Source: Candidatus Saccharibacteria bacterium UBA669 | GTDB lineage: Bacteria > Patescibacteriota > Saccharimonadia > Saccharimonadales > Saccharimonadaceae | NCBI GenBank assembly: GCA_002299795.1 | Contig: DBNP01000030.1 | Span: 4,004 to 50,953, forward strand | Length of the DNA: 46,950 nt | Direction: 5' to 3' | Shown here: one piece after another, positions 8,323-17,422 of the stretch | How the letters are laid out: every line of letters begins with the position of its first letter | Position numbering within the stretch: the stretch's first letter is position 1 | The notes under the pieces: generated by a model | What the model was told of the DNA's origin: nothing | The model's input: only the letters and a program-made list of their open reading frames with translations | The model's database searches: none | Position numbers and translations under genes: made by a program

Positions 8323-11133
8323 TCAGAGTAAGTTTTTGAGATATTTCCCGGTAAACGACGCTGGAATTTTTGTTATGTCGTCGGGTGTACCCTCAGCGAC
8401 AATCGTGCCGCCACCCTGCCCACCCTCTGGGCCCATGTCGATAATGTAGTCAGCGCATTTCACGACGTCGAGATTGTGCTCGATGATGATCATTGTGTTG
8501 CCGCCGTCGACCAGTTTGTCGAGGATTTCGAGAAGCTTTTTGACATCGGCACTATGCAGACCAGTTGTTGGTTCGTCAAGAATATAGAGCGTCTTCCCAG
8601 TGCTGCGTCGGCTCAGTTCGCTGGCTAGTTTGATGCGCTGCGCCTCGCCACCACTAAACGTCGTAGCGGGCTGCCCAAGCTTGATATAGCCAAGGCCAAC
8701 TTCGTTCAGTGTATCCAGCTTGCGCGCGATGCTTGGAATATTGGCAAAAAACTCACATGCCTGTTCGACGGTCATGTCGAGTATGTCGCTAATACTGACG
8801 CCCTTGTACTTGATTTCGAGCGCCTCGCGGTTGTAGCGTTTGCCTTTGCATTCGTCACATGTCACATATACATCCGGCAGAAAATGCATCTCAATTTTAA
8901 TCACACCATCACCCTGACAGTTCTCGCAGCGGCCACCCTTGACATTAAAACTAAATCGTCCAGCTTTGTAGCCACGAATATTTGCTTCGGGCGTACCGGC
9001 AAATAGCTCACGAATTGGCGTAAAGACACCCGTGTAAGTCGCCGGATTTGAGCGAGGCGTGCGACCGATTGCCGACTGATCAATAATAATCGCTTTGTCT
9101 AGCTGATTGATGCCCTCGATATTCTCATGAGCACCAGGAACGGCTTGTGCGCGGTGCAGGCGGGCCGATAGTTCTTTGGCCAGAATGTCATTGACGAGTG
9201 TCGACTTACCACTGCCGCTCACTCCACTCACAACCGTCAGAAGCCCAAGTGGAAATTCAACATCGATGTTTTTTAGATTGTTCTCGCGCGCACCACGAAT
9301 AACCAGCTTTCGATCCTTTTCAACCGCGCGTCGCTTCTTTGGCACAGCAATCTTTTCCTTGCCGGCCAGATAGCGTCCAGTAACACTCGCATCATTTTCG
9401 GCGACTTCCGCAGGAGTTCCCTGGGCAACAATACTACCCCCGTGCACACCCGCACCAGGGCCTACATCGATCAAATAATCGGCATGACGAATTGTATCTT
9501 CGTCATGCTCCACTACGAGCACTGAGTTGCCAAGGTCACGCAGGTGTTTAAGTGTGCCGATCAAACGATCATTATCACGCTGGTGAAGTCCGATACTTGG
9601 CTCGTCGAGCACATAGAGTACGCCCTGTAGTCCCGACCCAATTTGCGTTGCCAAACGAATGCGCTGTGCTTCACCACCACTGAGTGTATTTGCGGCACGC
9701 GACAACTCCAGGTAGCTGAGACCGACATTACTCATAAATCCAAGCCGAGCCATAATCTCTTTGAATATCTGGCGGGCAATAAACTGCTCATCGTCAGTTA
9801 GCTTGAGATTATTAAACAGTTCAATAGCATCGTCGACACCAAGGTTACAGACGTCCATAATACTGAGCCCATGGACAGTTACCGCCAGCACCACTGGCTT
9901 CAGGCGCATGCCGTTGCAGGCGGTACACTTTCGTTCGCGCATGAATCGTTCGATATCTTTGCGCATAAACTCGCTATCGGTTTCTTTATGGCGTCGCTCG
10001 AGATTAGGAATTACCCCTTCATACGTTGAATCATAGAATCGACCACCGCTTAGCTGAACTCGATACTTTTGATCGCCCGTACCGTACAATACTTTTTGCA
10101 GATCATCCGGTGTTAATTGTTTGACTGGCACCTGCACGCTAAAACCATGCGCTGCCGCAACCTCAACTAGCCGCTTCATATACCATGCATCACTATTGAC
10201 GCGGTTATAGGGGCGAATTGCGCCCTCGGCTATTGTCAGGTTTGGATTAAATACGAGATCAGGATCAACCTCTAGCCGGCTACCGAGGCCCGTACACACG
10301 GGGCATGCGCCCTGAGGAGCGTTAAAGCTAAATAGACGTGGCTCAAGCTCGGGGATATCCTCACCCGGATGGTCAACACAAGCATAGCGTTGACTAAACG
10401 TATGCATGTCGCCGCTATCGGCATCAAGTAGCTGCACCACACCACCGGCAAGCTCGAGCGCCTGCTCAACCGACTGCGTGACACGGCTCACTGCATCAGT
10501 ATTTATGACTAATCGGTCAACTACCAGCTCAATATCATGCTTAAAGCTTTTTTGTAGCTCAGGAAACTCATCAAGCGCGTACACCACACCGTCGACTCTC
10601 ACTCGCGCAAAGCCGGCACGAGCATACTGCTCGGGTACATGAGCAAACTCGCCCTTCTTTTGTGAGACAATCGGCGCAAGTACCATGGCCTTCGTGCCCT
10701 CGGGTAGTTTCATAATTTCATCAATGATTGCCTGAGGGGTGCGTCGATGCACTGCCTTACCACAGGTTGGACAGTGCGGCACACCAATACGCGCGTACAG
10801 CAGGCGCATATAGTCATAAATCTCAGTAACTGTTGCAACGGTACTACGCGGGTTACGACTGGTTGATTTTTGATCAATACTGATTGCAGGACTAAGCCCA
10901 TCAATACTATCGACATCTGGCTTGTCCATAATGCCAAGAAACTGACGCGCGTAGCTGCTTAGACTCTCAACATAGCGACGCTGTCCCTCGGCGTAGATGG
11001 TATCGAAGACCAGGCTCGACTTGCCACTTCCAGAGAGGCCAGTTACTACCACGAATTTATCGCGCGGGATATCAACATCGACATCCTTTAGGTTGTGCTC
11101 ACGGGCACCTCGCACTCGAATAACTTCAGACAT
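8323..11133 (-). CDS. uvrA: Excinuclease ABC subunit A
   Basis: Damage-recognition ATPase of nucleotide excision repair; 936 aa, close to the 940 aa of E. coli. There are two ABC ATPase modules: Walker A GLSGSGKSS (about 31-39) and GVSGSGKST (about 640), with signatures LSGGEAQRIRLA and FSGGEAQRIKLA. Zinc modules show as CPTCGK, CTACNG, and CENCQG...CDECKG. The ATG is 8 nt after a TATAAT box at 11142-11147. Strongly conserved with no sign of damage. Confidence 0.99.
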   Translation of the reverse strand: MSEVIRVRGAREHNLKDVDVDIPRDKFVVVTGLSGSGKSSLVFDTIYAEGQRRYVESLSSYARQFLGIMDKPDVDSIDGLSPAISIDQKSTSRNPRSTVATVTEIYDYMRLLYARIGVPHCPTCGKAVHRRTPQAIIDEIMKLPEGTKAMVLAPIVSQKKGEFAHVPEQYARAGFARVRVDGVVYALDEFPELQKSFKHDIELVVDRLVINTDAVSRVTQSVEQALELAGGVVQLLDADSGDMHTFSQRYACVDHPGEDIPELEPRLFSFNAPQGACPVCTGLGSRLEVDPDLVFNPNLTIAEGAIRPYNRVNSDAWYMKRLVEVAAAHGFSVQVPVKQLTPDDLQKVLYGTGDQKYRVQLSGGRFYDSTYEGVIPNLERRHKETDSEFMRKDIERFMRERKCTACNGMRLKPVVLAVTVHGLSIMDVCNLGVDDAIELFNNLKLTDDEQFIARQIFKEIMARLGFMSNVGLSYLELSRAANTLSGGEAQRIRLATQIGSGLQGVLYVLDEPSIGLHQRDNDRLIGTLKHLRDLGNSVLVVEHDEDTIRHADYLIDVGPGAGVHGGSIVAQGTPAEVAENDASVTGRYLAGKEKIAVPKKRRAVEKDRKLVIRGARENNLKNIDVEFPLGLLTVVSGVSGSGKSTLVNDILAKELSARLHRAQAVPGAHENIEGINQLDKAIIIDQSAIGRTPRSNPATYTGVFTPIRELFAGTPEANIRGYKAGRFSFNVKGGRCENCQGDGVIKIEMHFLPDVYVTCDECKGKRYNREALEIKYKGVSISDILDMTVEQACEFFANIPSIARKLDTLNEVGLGYIKLGQPATTFSGGEAQRIKLASELSRRSTGKTLYILDEPTTGLHSADVKKLLEILDKLVDGGNTMIIIEHNLDVVKCADYIIDMGPEGGQGGGTIVAEGTPDDITKIPASFTGKYLKNLL

Positions 11134-11141
11134 GACTTAGC

Positions 11142-11147
11142 ATTATA
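11142..11147 (-). promoter_or_regulatory. -10 box of uvrA
   Basis: TATAAT on the minus strand, 8 nt before ATG 11133, no Shine-Dalgarno: leaderless-type start. Confidence 0.6.
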
Positions 11148-11206
11148 CTTGAATTGTCGATTTTATTCCAGACACAGCCTATTGTATCTATAGCTATATA
11201 TATCTA

Positions 11207-11235
11207 TTGCATTATGCACAAGTTTATGATATAAT
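11207..11235 (+). promoter_or_regulatory. Promoter of the small membrane protein gene
   Basis: -35 TTGCAT (11207-11212), 17-bp spacer, -10 TATAAT (11230-11235), then 13 nt to ATG 11249; the transcript leader would be about 6 nt. Confidence 0.7.
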
Positions 11236-11248
11236 GAATATATAACCT

Positions 11249-11521
11249 ATGAAAAAACTATTCTTTCTATCGGTATTGGCAGTTATCGTTGTGGCTCTGG
11301 TCAGTAATGATGTCATGAACGCACTATTGATGTTTTTTCTTGCCGGTAGCATTCCCGGAACATCCTATAGCGTCCCCTACTGGTTTATGATGGCAGTTTA
11401 CTGCACGATCATCGCCCTGATGGTCGCGCACTATGTTGAGCGAGCTATGGTTCATCATCATACCCGCACAGTAGCGCGGCGCGGAACACGTCTACCGAAG
11501 CGACGCTATAGTCATATTTAG
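11249..11521 (+). CDS. Small two-helix membrane protein, unknown
   Basis: No family recognised. The 90 residues hold two hydrophobic helices (about 4-36 and 45-62), a short polar link containing PGTSYSVPYWF, and a very basic His/Arg-rich tail (HHHTRTVARRGTRLPKRR) that would face the cytoplasm. A strong promoter directly upstream supports a real gene. Its stop overlaps the convergent sbcB stop by 4 nt. The first helix could also act as a signal anchor. Confidence 0.7.
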   Translation: MKKLFFLSVLAVIVVALVSNDVMNALLMFFLAGSIPGTSYSVPYWFMMAVYCTIIALMVAHYVERAMVHHHTRTVARRGTRLPKRRYSHI

Positions 11522-12936
11522 TCGGTGTCCGCTGGCAATACAAGCTCGGCCCACAACTGCAATTCCTGAAGCATAAACTGCTGACGCTCGTCGGCAGTTT
11601 TTGTCAGTCGATTGAGCGATGCCATAAACGCTGGTAGCTGGTGCGCAAGATGCTCACTGCGCCACGTCTCCCATTGTGCGACTTCGCCTTCACTGAGACT
11701 GCGCGGAAAATTACGCGCCTTATAGTGGAGCAGTAGCGGCGCGAGACGCTCGTCACTAAAATCTGGATGAAGATCGACCAGCTCACTCTCGGATGATTGC
11801 CGTACTGTTTCTGCACGCAGTGCATCTCGATCTGTCAAAAAACCATCGTACAGCTGCGCCTCGGGGTCGGCCTCGGCCGCATACTCTTTGCGCCCCTCAT
11901 AGACACTACGCAACTTCTCTGCAAAATCTGGGCGAGACAGGAGAATATTCATATGTTTTTGGATAAGCCCTTTGTCTAGCCCAATTTTCTGCCAGCCACC
12001 GTTGGCCTCGAGTACCCCAAGTGGCGCTACTGCCGGACAACGGTTGTACTGTAGTACCTTAGTAGGGACACCGACAAATCCCTCCTGCGTTCGCTCTTTC
12101 CATGGTGCAAAGGCTTTTGCGGCAAGCTCAGTCGCGTCAAGATCAAGGAACTCAGTTGGATCGTGACGGAGATCGTATACCACGACATTGTGATTAGGCG
12201 CAGCCGTCAATGGCAGCACGACAGTTGCCTTCTGCCACTCGCTATCGTAGCGACCACTCACATATACGACCGGCTGCTTGTCGTCGAGATTCACGAGCGC
12301 CTGCACGGCTTTTTTGTCACGTAGCGACAAGAGGTAACTAAACAATTGTGGCTGCTTCGATTCAATGAGCTTTGCCACATCAATCAGCGCCACCACGTCA
12401 GCAAGGGCATCGTGAGCGTTTTCGTGCGTGATACCATTCTGTGCGGTGATAAGCTCCAGACGATTAGTTGGCTTACCGGCAGCATCGACCGGCCACTCTA
12501 TACCCTCAGGCCGGAGTGCCCGAGTCATACGCACCACATCAAGCAAGTCCCACCTACTTCGCCCATCGCGCCATGACCATGTATAGGGGTCGCGAAATGT
12601 TCGCCAAAAAAGATGCCTGACAAACTCATCATCAAAGCGCACATTGTTGAACCCGACGGCAATCGTACCTTCGGTAAATACTTCGTCTTGTAATAATTTT
12701 GCAAACTGCGCCTCAGAGTAGCCTTCTTCAAGCGTTTTCTGCGGACTAATCCCTGTCACCATCAATGCATCAGGACTCGGAAGTGTGTCATCATTGAGTG
12801 TGACGAGAAGATTATATGGTTCACCAACTGGATTTAGATGCATATCGGTACGCTGACCAGCAAATTGCATAATCCGATCCTGGCGTGGCGACAATCCGCT
12901 CGTCTCAAGATCGTAGAAAAAAAACGTGTTTGGCAT
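11518..12936 (-). CDS. sbcB: Exodeoxyribonuclease I (DEDDh, SbcB family)
   Basis: 3'-5' single-strand DNA exonuclease used in recombination and mismatch repair. The full E. coli ExoI architecture is present in 472 aa: DEDDh nuclease (FYDLETSG at 7-14; GFNNVRFDDEFVR; WSWRDGRSRWDLLDVVR; ALRPEGIEWP; HDALADV), an SH3-like region (VYVSGRY; NRCPAV) and the C-terminal helical domain (AQLYDGFLTD; LLLHYKARNFPRSLSE). Resemblance to the gammaproteobacterial enzyme extends end to end. It overlaps the obg stop by 1 nt (TAATG), so it is translated from the obg transcript. Confidence 0.95.
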   Translation of the reverse strand: MPNTFFFYDLETSGLSPRQDRIMQFAGQRTDMHLNPVGEPYNLLVTLNDDTLPSPDALMVTGISPQKTLEEGYSEAQFAKLLQDEVFTEGTIAVGFNNVRFDDEFVRHLFWRTFRDPYTWSWRDGRSRWDLLDVVRMTRALRPEGIEWPVDAAGKPTNRLELITAQNGITHENAHDALADVVALIDVAKLIESKQPQLFSYLLSLRDKKAVQALVNLDDKQPVVYVSGRYDSEWQKATVVLPLTAAPNHNVVVYDLRHDPTEFLDLDATELAAKAFAPWKERTQEGFVGVPTKVLQYNRCPAVAPLGVLEANGGWQKIGLDKGLIQKHMNILLSRPDFAEKLRSVYEGRKEYAAEADPEAQLYDGFLTDRDALRAETVRQSSESELVDLHPDFSDERLAPLLLHYKARNFPRSLSEGEVAQWETWRSEHLAHQLPAFMASLNRLTKTADERQQFMLQELQLWAELVLPADTD

Positions 12937-14225
12937 TATTGCTCCACGAACGTGAAGGTTCTGTTGTGGCCAATCCGAATCACACTATCACCAGCAGCAC
13001 CCTGACGCGTCAATTCATGACCGATACCGAGCCGCCTCATGATGTCCCGTAGACGGTTAACACTCTCGTACTGATCATAGTTAGTACGGCGAGCAAATTT
13101 CTCTATCTTTTCTCCCGTCACCACATACACCTGCGCCGATTCGTCAAATTCAACCTGCCACTGCTCACTACGAGCACGATTATTCAGCGTGATGACAACC
13201 TGATCGTCATCTACCTCTGCCAATTCTGGCTTTTGCTTCCTGGCCAGTTCAACTTGCTGATAAAGCTCACGGAGCACTTCTTTGATGCCGTGATGAGCCA
13301 GTGCTGAGATAGGGTATACCGTAGTTCCGCTGGGTACGACTTTGCGCAGTTCTGCTAGTTGCATGTCAATTATTTCTGTATCCAGCCCCTCACACTTCGT
13401 CAAGCCGACTACCTCTGGCCTGCCCACCAGGGTATCGCTATAGCTAGCAAGTTCGTTGCGAATCGTTGTGTACGCCGCAGCAACATCATTACTATAGGCA
13501 TCAATCAGATGGAGTAGGACGGCTGTACGCTCGACATGACGCAAAAATGCATCACCAAGCCCCTTACCTTGGCTCGCACCCTCGATGAGACCTGGAATAT
13601 CTGCGATCAGCAAACTCGTACTGTCAATATCGGCCACTCCGAGATTTGGTGTGAGAGTGGTGAACGCATAGTCGGCGATCTCAGGTCGCGCATTTGAGAC
13701 AACCGAGAGGAATGTCGACTTACCGGCGTTCGGAAAGCCCACCAGCCCAACATCGGCCAGTAGCTTGAGCTCAAGCTCGGCTTCGAATGAATCACCAAGC
13801 TCACCCAGCTCAGCCATACGTGGTGTCTGGCGTGTGCTTGAGGTAAAGTGTGCATTACCAAACCCTCCATCGCCGCCTTTCGCGACCACAACCTCTTGAC
13901 CATTGTCGGTCAGATCAGCGATAGTCACTCCGTCACGCGTCACTACCGTGCCCATGGGCACTTTGACATACAGACTTTCCCCCATTCGTCCGGCACGCTT
14001 ACGCTTACTGCCCGCGACGCCATCTTGCGCCTTCAGCTCTGGTTTATAGCGGAAATCAAGCAGCGTATTGAGATTCTCGGTTGCTACAAATATAACATCA
14101 CCACCCTTGCCGCCATCACCGCCATCTGGTCCGCCCTTGTCGACATAAATTTCATGTCGAAAACTGACGGCACCATCGCCGCCTTTGCCCGCACTGACAG
14201 ATACCGTAGCCGTGTCAACAAACAT
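12936..14225 (-). CDS. obgE: Obg/CgtA ribosome-assembly GTPase
   Basis: GTPase of late 50S assembly and stress control. The Gly-rich Obg fold (SAGKGGDGAVSFRHE, GGPDGGDGGKGGDVIF) covers about residues 1-158; the G domain has G1 GFPNAGKST, G3 DIPGLIEGA and G4 LTKCE-like residues (usual NKxD degenerate here); a C-terminal OCT domain ends in an RIGHNRTFTFVEQ strand. 429 aa is typical for Gram-positive-type Obg. ATG 14225 is 9 nt after a TATACT box. Cotranscribed with sbcB. Confidence 0.98.
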   Translation of the reverse strand: MFVDTATVSVSAGKGGDGAVSFRHEIYVDKGGPDGGDGGKGGDVIFVATENLNTLLDFRYKPELKAQDGVAGSKRKRAGRMGESLYVKVPMGTVVTRDGVTIADLTDNGQEVVVAKGGDGGFGNAHFTSSTRQTPRMAELGELGDSFEAELELKLLADVGLVGFPNAGKSTFLSVVSNARPEIADYAFTTLTPNLGVADIDSTSLLIADIPGLIEGASQGKGLGDAFLRHVERTAVLLHLIDAYSNDVAAAYTTIRNELASYSDTLVGRPEVVGLTKCEGLDTEIIDMQLAELRKVVPSGTTVYPISALAHHGIKEVLRELYQQVELARKQKPELAEVDDDQVVITLNNRARSEQWQVEFDESAQVYVVTGEKIEKFARRTNYDQYESVNRLRDIMRRLGIGHELTRQGAAGDSVIRIGHNRTFTFVEQ

Positions 14226-14234
14226 AGTAGAGCT

Positions 14235-14240
14235 AGTATA
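14235..14240 (-). promoter_or_regulatory. -10 box of obg
   Basis: TATACT on the minus strand, 9 nt before the obg ATG and directly after the terminator of the upstream gene. Confidence 0.5.
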
Positions 14241-14245
14241 CCAAA

Positions 14246-14271
14246 AACACCCCTATCTTGACAGGGGTGTT
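14246..14271 (-). terminator. Intrinsic terminator of the LysM-CHAP gene
   Basis: Nine-bp perfect stem AACACCCCT / AGGGGTGTT with an 8-nt loop; on the minus strand it is followed by TTTTT. It separates the LysM-CHAP gene from obg and may work in both directions. Confidence 0.8.
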
Positions 14272-14292
14272 TTATGATTGTGGTTCTAAGGA

Positions 14293-15498
14293 TTAGTGAA
14301 TGTAGCGATACATGCCGCTCGTCGCTTCACCCCACGAGATGTCACCATGGCCAACGCGCGCATATCCGCCACCAAAGCGATAGCCATTCATTTCACTGAT
14401 TGTTACTGATACACCCGGATTAACAGCTTCGATAATAGCGACATGTCCTGCGCCGCCTCCGTTTTGCATCACTGCACCAGGCGTTGGATTGCCATCAACC
14501 AAATAGCCCGCAGCTGACGCACTATATGCCCATGTACTAGCATTGCCCCAGAAACTACCGACAGGATTGCCAAGCTGCATGCGTCGCTCATAGGCGTACC
14601 ATGTACAGTTACCCCAAGCGTATCTGTTACCAGCCGACCATCCGCCAGTCCATCCGGTGCCATAACCACCAGAATAGCTTGCACGAACAACGGTCGCTCG
14701 TGGCGCCACGTAGCCTGGCTGCTCTTCGGTTGGGAGCGCTCCGCCAGGAATAATGATCTGAGCACCAGCAGCTGGGTCGCCAGTCAATTCTAGGTCATTA
14801 AAGGTGCGTACAATGCCGGCATCTGCGCCATACTTCGCCGCAATACTGGCAATAGTATCACCCGACTTCACGGTATAGATGATTCCGTCCACGGGAGGGA
14901 TCGTTAGTTCACGTCCAGGCTCAAGCGCATCAGAGGTAAGCTTGTTTGCCCACTTAATAGTGGTCGTAGATACACCGTAGCGCTGGGCGACTAGTGGCAC
15001 CGTATCGCCCGCAACAGTCGTGTATTTCTGTGTCACACGACTATCGGCAGCGGGCTGAAGTATCTGTGGCTTTGAAATGACGTTGGTGTCAGTCTGTGCA
15101 AGTGTACTTTCTATTGAGAGCGACTGTGAAAGGTTGGCAACGTTGTTTGTCACCGCTAGGTCTGCGCTTTCGGCAAGTGTTGCTGCAACATTCGCCGCCA
15201 TAACCTGATCGACCGAAGTTCCGGTCTCCAAGCTACTGGCCGTTGCACCGCTTGCCCCAGTACCGGCATTGGCAAGTGAAGCATTGACGGGTGGACGATA
15301 CCCAATAACAATCATAGAGACTACCAGCAAAAATACGCCAAAATATGACGCAATCGAGACACCGGATACGGAACCAAGGCTAGCCCGCGGACGCAAAGAT
15401 TGACCGACAGCAGGCTGAGAATAAGTTTCAATTTGATTCGTTGCTGTTTTACCTGCAACGGACGGTTGATTACGAATAATCATTCTCCTGTATACCAT
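14293..15498 (-). CDS. Membrane-anchored LysM-CHAP peptidoglycan hydrolase
   Basis: Secreted or anchored wall enzyme of 401 aa. A cytoplasmic N-terminus is followed by one membrane helix (about 48-68), a Ser/Thr/Ala-rich linker, two LysM peptidoglycan-binding repeats (TVAGDTVPLVAQRYGVS near 156-200; TVKSGDTIASIAAKYGAD near 207-250) and a C-terminal CHAP amidase/endopeptidase domain with catalytic Cys in WGNCTWYAYE and His in GAGHVAIIE. Start is either ATG 15498 or ATG 15483; an inverted repeat covers 15490-15509. It could remodel its own wall or attack that of a host. It lies downstream of mltG. Confidence 0.93.
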   Translation of the reverse strand: MVYRRMIIRNQPSVAGKTATNQIETYSQPAVGQSLRPRASLGSVSGVSIASYFGVFLLVVSMIVIGYRPPVNASLANAGTGASGATASSLETGTSVDQVMAANVAATLAESADLAVTNNVANLSQSLSIESTLAQTDTNVISKPQILQPAADSRVTQKYTTVAGDTVPLVAQRYGVSTTTIKWANKLTSDALEPGRELTIPPVDGIIYTVKSGDTIASIAAKYGADAGIVRTFNDLELTGDPAAGAQIIIPGGALPTEEQPGYVAPRATVVRASYSGGYGTGWTGGWSAGNRYAWGNCTWYAYERRMQLGNPVGSFWGNASTWAYSASAAGYLVDGNPTPGAVMQNGGGAGHVAIIEAVNPGVSVTISEMNGYRFGGGYARVGHGDISWGEATSGMYRYIH

Positions 15499-15509
15499 TG
15501 CTGGTATAC
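15490..15509 (-). promoter_or_regulatory. Inverted repeat at the LysM-CHAP start
   Basis: GTATACC (15490-15496) and GGTATAC (15503-15509) form a perfect 7-bp inverted repeat with a 6-nt spacer, spanning ATG 15498. Each arm also holds a TATAC -10-like core. It could be an operator or a hairpin that hides the start codon. Confidence 0.5.
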
Positions 15510-15756
15510 AACTACCTCACTTTGTCTTACTCTCTACCATAATGGCAGAGAAAGAACACGCGTGTCGACCGATTTTATTAATTAATATTACTAAAAAGTG
15601 CTTATTTCGGTGCTCGTACGACATTTAAAGGTAGGCACAGTTGCTACGTGTATTTCCACCTAAATCAGCAGTCTACCTCTGGTATCATGCCAATTCACGT
15701 GTCAATGTGCTTTCCTAATACTAGCAAAAATGCTCTCGTTTTGCAAGTATTGGGCA
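15499..15756 (-). other. 258-bp intergenic region upstream of LysM-CHAP
   Basis: No ORF or RNA gene is recognised. It holds an AT-rich stretch near 15575-15595 and an imperfect hairpin at about 15531-15549 (CTCTGCCA / TGGTAGAG on the minus strand, one G-U pair), so the transcript may have a structured leader. No ydaO-type c-di-AMP riboswitch signature is seen. Confidence 0.5.
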
Positions 15757-17019
15757 CTATAGCTCGTTGCAGAGCTTTTGGCAGTGGTCACGAATATTCG
15801 CCTCATGGCCAGCCTGGTCTTTCGCAAAATAGATCAAACCATCATCGCCTGCGATAAAAAACAGGTAATCTGTTGCCGAAGGGTCGGCTACTGCGCGCAG
15901 CGCGTGGATACCAGGTGAAGCAATTGGGCCCGGCGGCAGCCCAGTATGAATACGCGTGTTGTAGAGCGAATCAATATCAACAGTTGGCGTCACTCCTCTC
16001 ATATCGGCAGCGTAAATAAAGGTTACATCAGAGCCAAGTGATATCCCTTCGTGAAGTCGCTTCAGAAATACCTGCGCAATTGAGCGTTGGTACTGAAAAC
16101 ACGTCTCTTTGCGCGCTTCGGTAGGCTTTCCTTCGCAGTTAAGCTCTCTCTGGACAATAGAACTAAGCGTAATAGCCTGGTAGAGATTGAGCCCCTGGCT
16201 GGTAAATTTAGACGGCAGAGCATAGCGAGTCAGTTGCTTATACATTTCATCGAATGTCGTTTGCAGAACTACCTCCGGTGCAGCACCGGGATCTACGTAG
16301 TATGTTTCTCCATAAATATACCCCTCAAGCGACGTTCCTGCGGGCTTATCTGCAAACAGCGGACCGCTGTACTGCTTCGACAGTGCGGACTCAACCTGGC
16401 TCTCGCTATAGCCAAATTCTTGCAATCTATACCTAACATGCATCGTTGCATCGAGCTCTGCATGCGCCGGCTTATAGAGTGGCTTCTCGATGGTAGCACC
16501 CGGAAAGAAGGTGATCGACTTGAAGTCATGGCAACCAGTAGTGAGCTTTTCGAGTATTTGCTGCGTTGACTGTGAAGCACTTACCTCACAGCTTCCCTCT
16601 TTGAGCTGCCCGCGCGCACCAGAGAGCACCCCGTAGATCAGCGCGGCAAATCGGCTACGTATCAATCCTCGTGCCTCCAGGCGATCGACAACATAACTAA
16701 ATGAGGTCTCTTGCTCAATGACTACCTTCTGCGACGGACTCACCTCACGGGACACGGGCGTTAGCTGCATAGAATACCATGCCCAGCCCGCCCCGGCGAG
16801 CAGCACAAGCCCCATCAAAAGGCCTATGAGCACCCACCACTTTTTTGCTACTCGGTGCCGCTTTGGCTGTGGATCGATGTGCATGGTGGGTACTGTGTCT
16901 AAGTCTAGAGCGGGTGGTTGTGGAGGTGAGAGTACTTGCACACTAGCAACAGGCGGCCTGGTGGGCGTAGTGCTTGGTGGCGCAGCCCTGCGAGTTCGCG
17001 GCCGCTTAAAGCCGTCCAC
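15757..17019 (-). CDS. mltG: Endolytic transglycosylase MltG (YceG-like)
   Basis: Cleaves nascent glycan strands at the membrane to end peptidoglycan polymerisation. A Pro-rich cytoplasmic N-terminus (about 1-55) is followed by one membrane helix (about 60-82) and the YceG domain. Catalytic-site landmarks are LSSIVQREL (Glu), SLGSDVTFIYA, LYNTRIHTGLPPGPIASPG and the DYLFFIAGDDG end. Length 420 aa. It starts at GTG 17019, overlapping the end of ruvX by 14 nt, so it is coupled in the ftsA-like/baseplate/ruvX/mltG operon. Two Cys residues flank the segment after the catalytic Glu. Confidence 0.95.
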   Translation of the reverse strand: MDGFKRPRTRRAAPPSTTPTRPPVASVQVLSPPQPPALDLDTVPTMHIDPQPKRHRVAKKWWVLIGLLMGLVLLAGAGWAWYSMQLTPVSREVSPSQKVVIEQETSFSYVVDRLEARGLIRSRFAALIYGVLSGARGQLKEGSCEVSASQSTQQILEKLTTGCHDFKSITFFPGATIEKPLYKPAHAELDATMHVRYRLQEFGYSESQVESALSKQYSGPLFADKPAGTSLEGYIYGETYYVDPGAAPEVVLQTTFDEMYKQLTRYALPSKFTSQGLNLYQAITLSSIVQRELNCEGKPTEARKETCFQYQRSIAQVFLKRLHEGISLGSDVTFIYAADMRGVTPTVDIDSLYNTRIHTGLPPGPIASPGIHALRAVADPSATDYLFFIAGDDGLIYFAKDQAGHEANIRDHCQKLCNEL

Positions 17020-17422
17020 TGTGCTGCTCCAAATAGTCTTGCAGTATCAGGCTTGCCGCCAAGGCGTCAACATCACCTTTACTAAACGGTCTTTTTTGTG
17101 CAGATAAGAGCTGCTCGGCGCGAACACTAGTGAGTGACTCATCCTGAAACACCACATCGATCCCCATCTCCTTCAGCTTTGCCGCAACGGACTCCACCCA
17201 CTCAGTTTGGGCGGTAGGCTCTCCAGACTGGTTGCGAGGATAGCCAACAACGACAGTTCGAGCACAGTTGTGGTCCACGGCAGCTTTGATCGCTTCGAGC
17301 TCACTACCGTTGACCTGTATAGTATCGTGAGCAACGGCAATGCGCACCTGAGGATCGGCAATTGCGACACCGATACGTTTCTCACCAAGGTCAAGCGCAA
17401 GAAGCGGATGACTATGCACCAT
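17006..17422 (-). CDS. ruvX: YqgF/RuvX RNase H-fold nuclease
   Basis: Putative Holliday-junction resolvase or pre-16S rRNA nuclease of 138 aa, the standard size. The RNase H-fold motifs are LALDLGEKRIGVAIAD at the N-terminus, VVGYPRN, DESLTSVRAEQLL and DALAASLILQDYL with the last acidic residue. It overlaps the previous gene by 11 nt and mltG by 14 nt. A ruvX-mltG pairing (usually with alaS nearby, here at 21239-23122) is common in Gram-positive genomes. Confidence 0.95.
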   Translation of the reverse strand: MVHSHPLLALDLGEKRIGVAIADPQVRIAVAHDTIQVNGSELEAIKAAVDHNCARTVVVGYPRNQSGEPTAQTEWVESVAAKLKEMGIDVVFQDESLTSVRAEQLLSAQKRPFSKGDVDALAASLILQDYLEQHSGRL

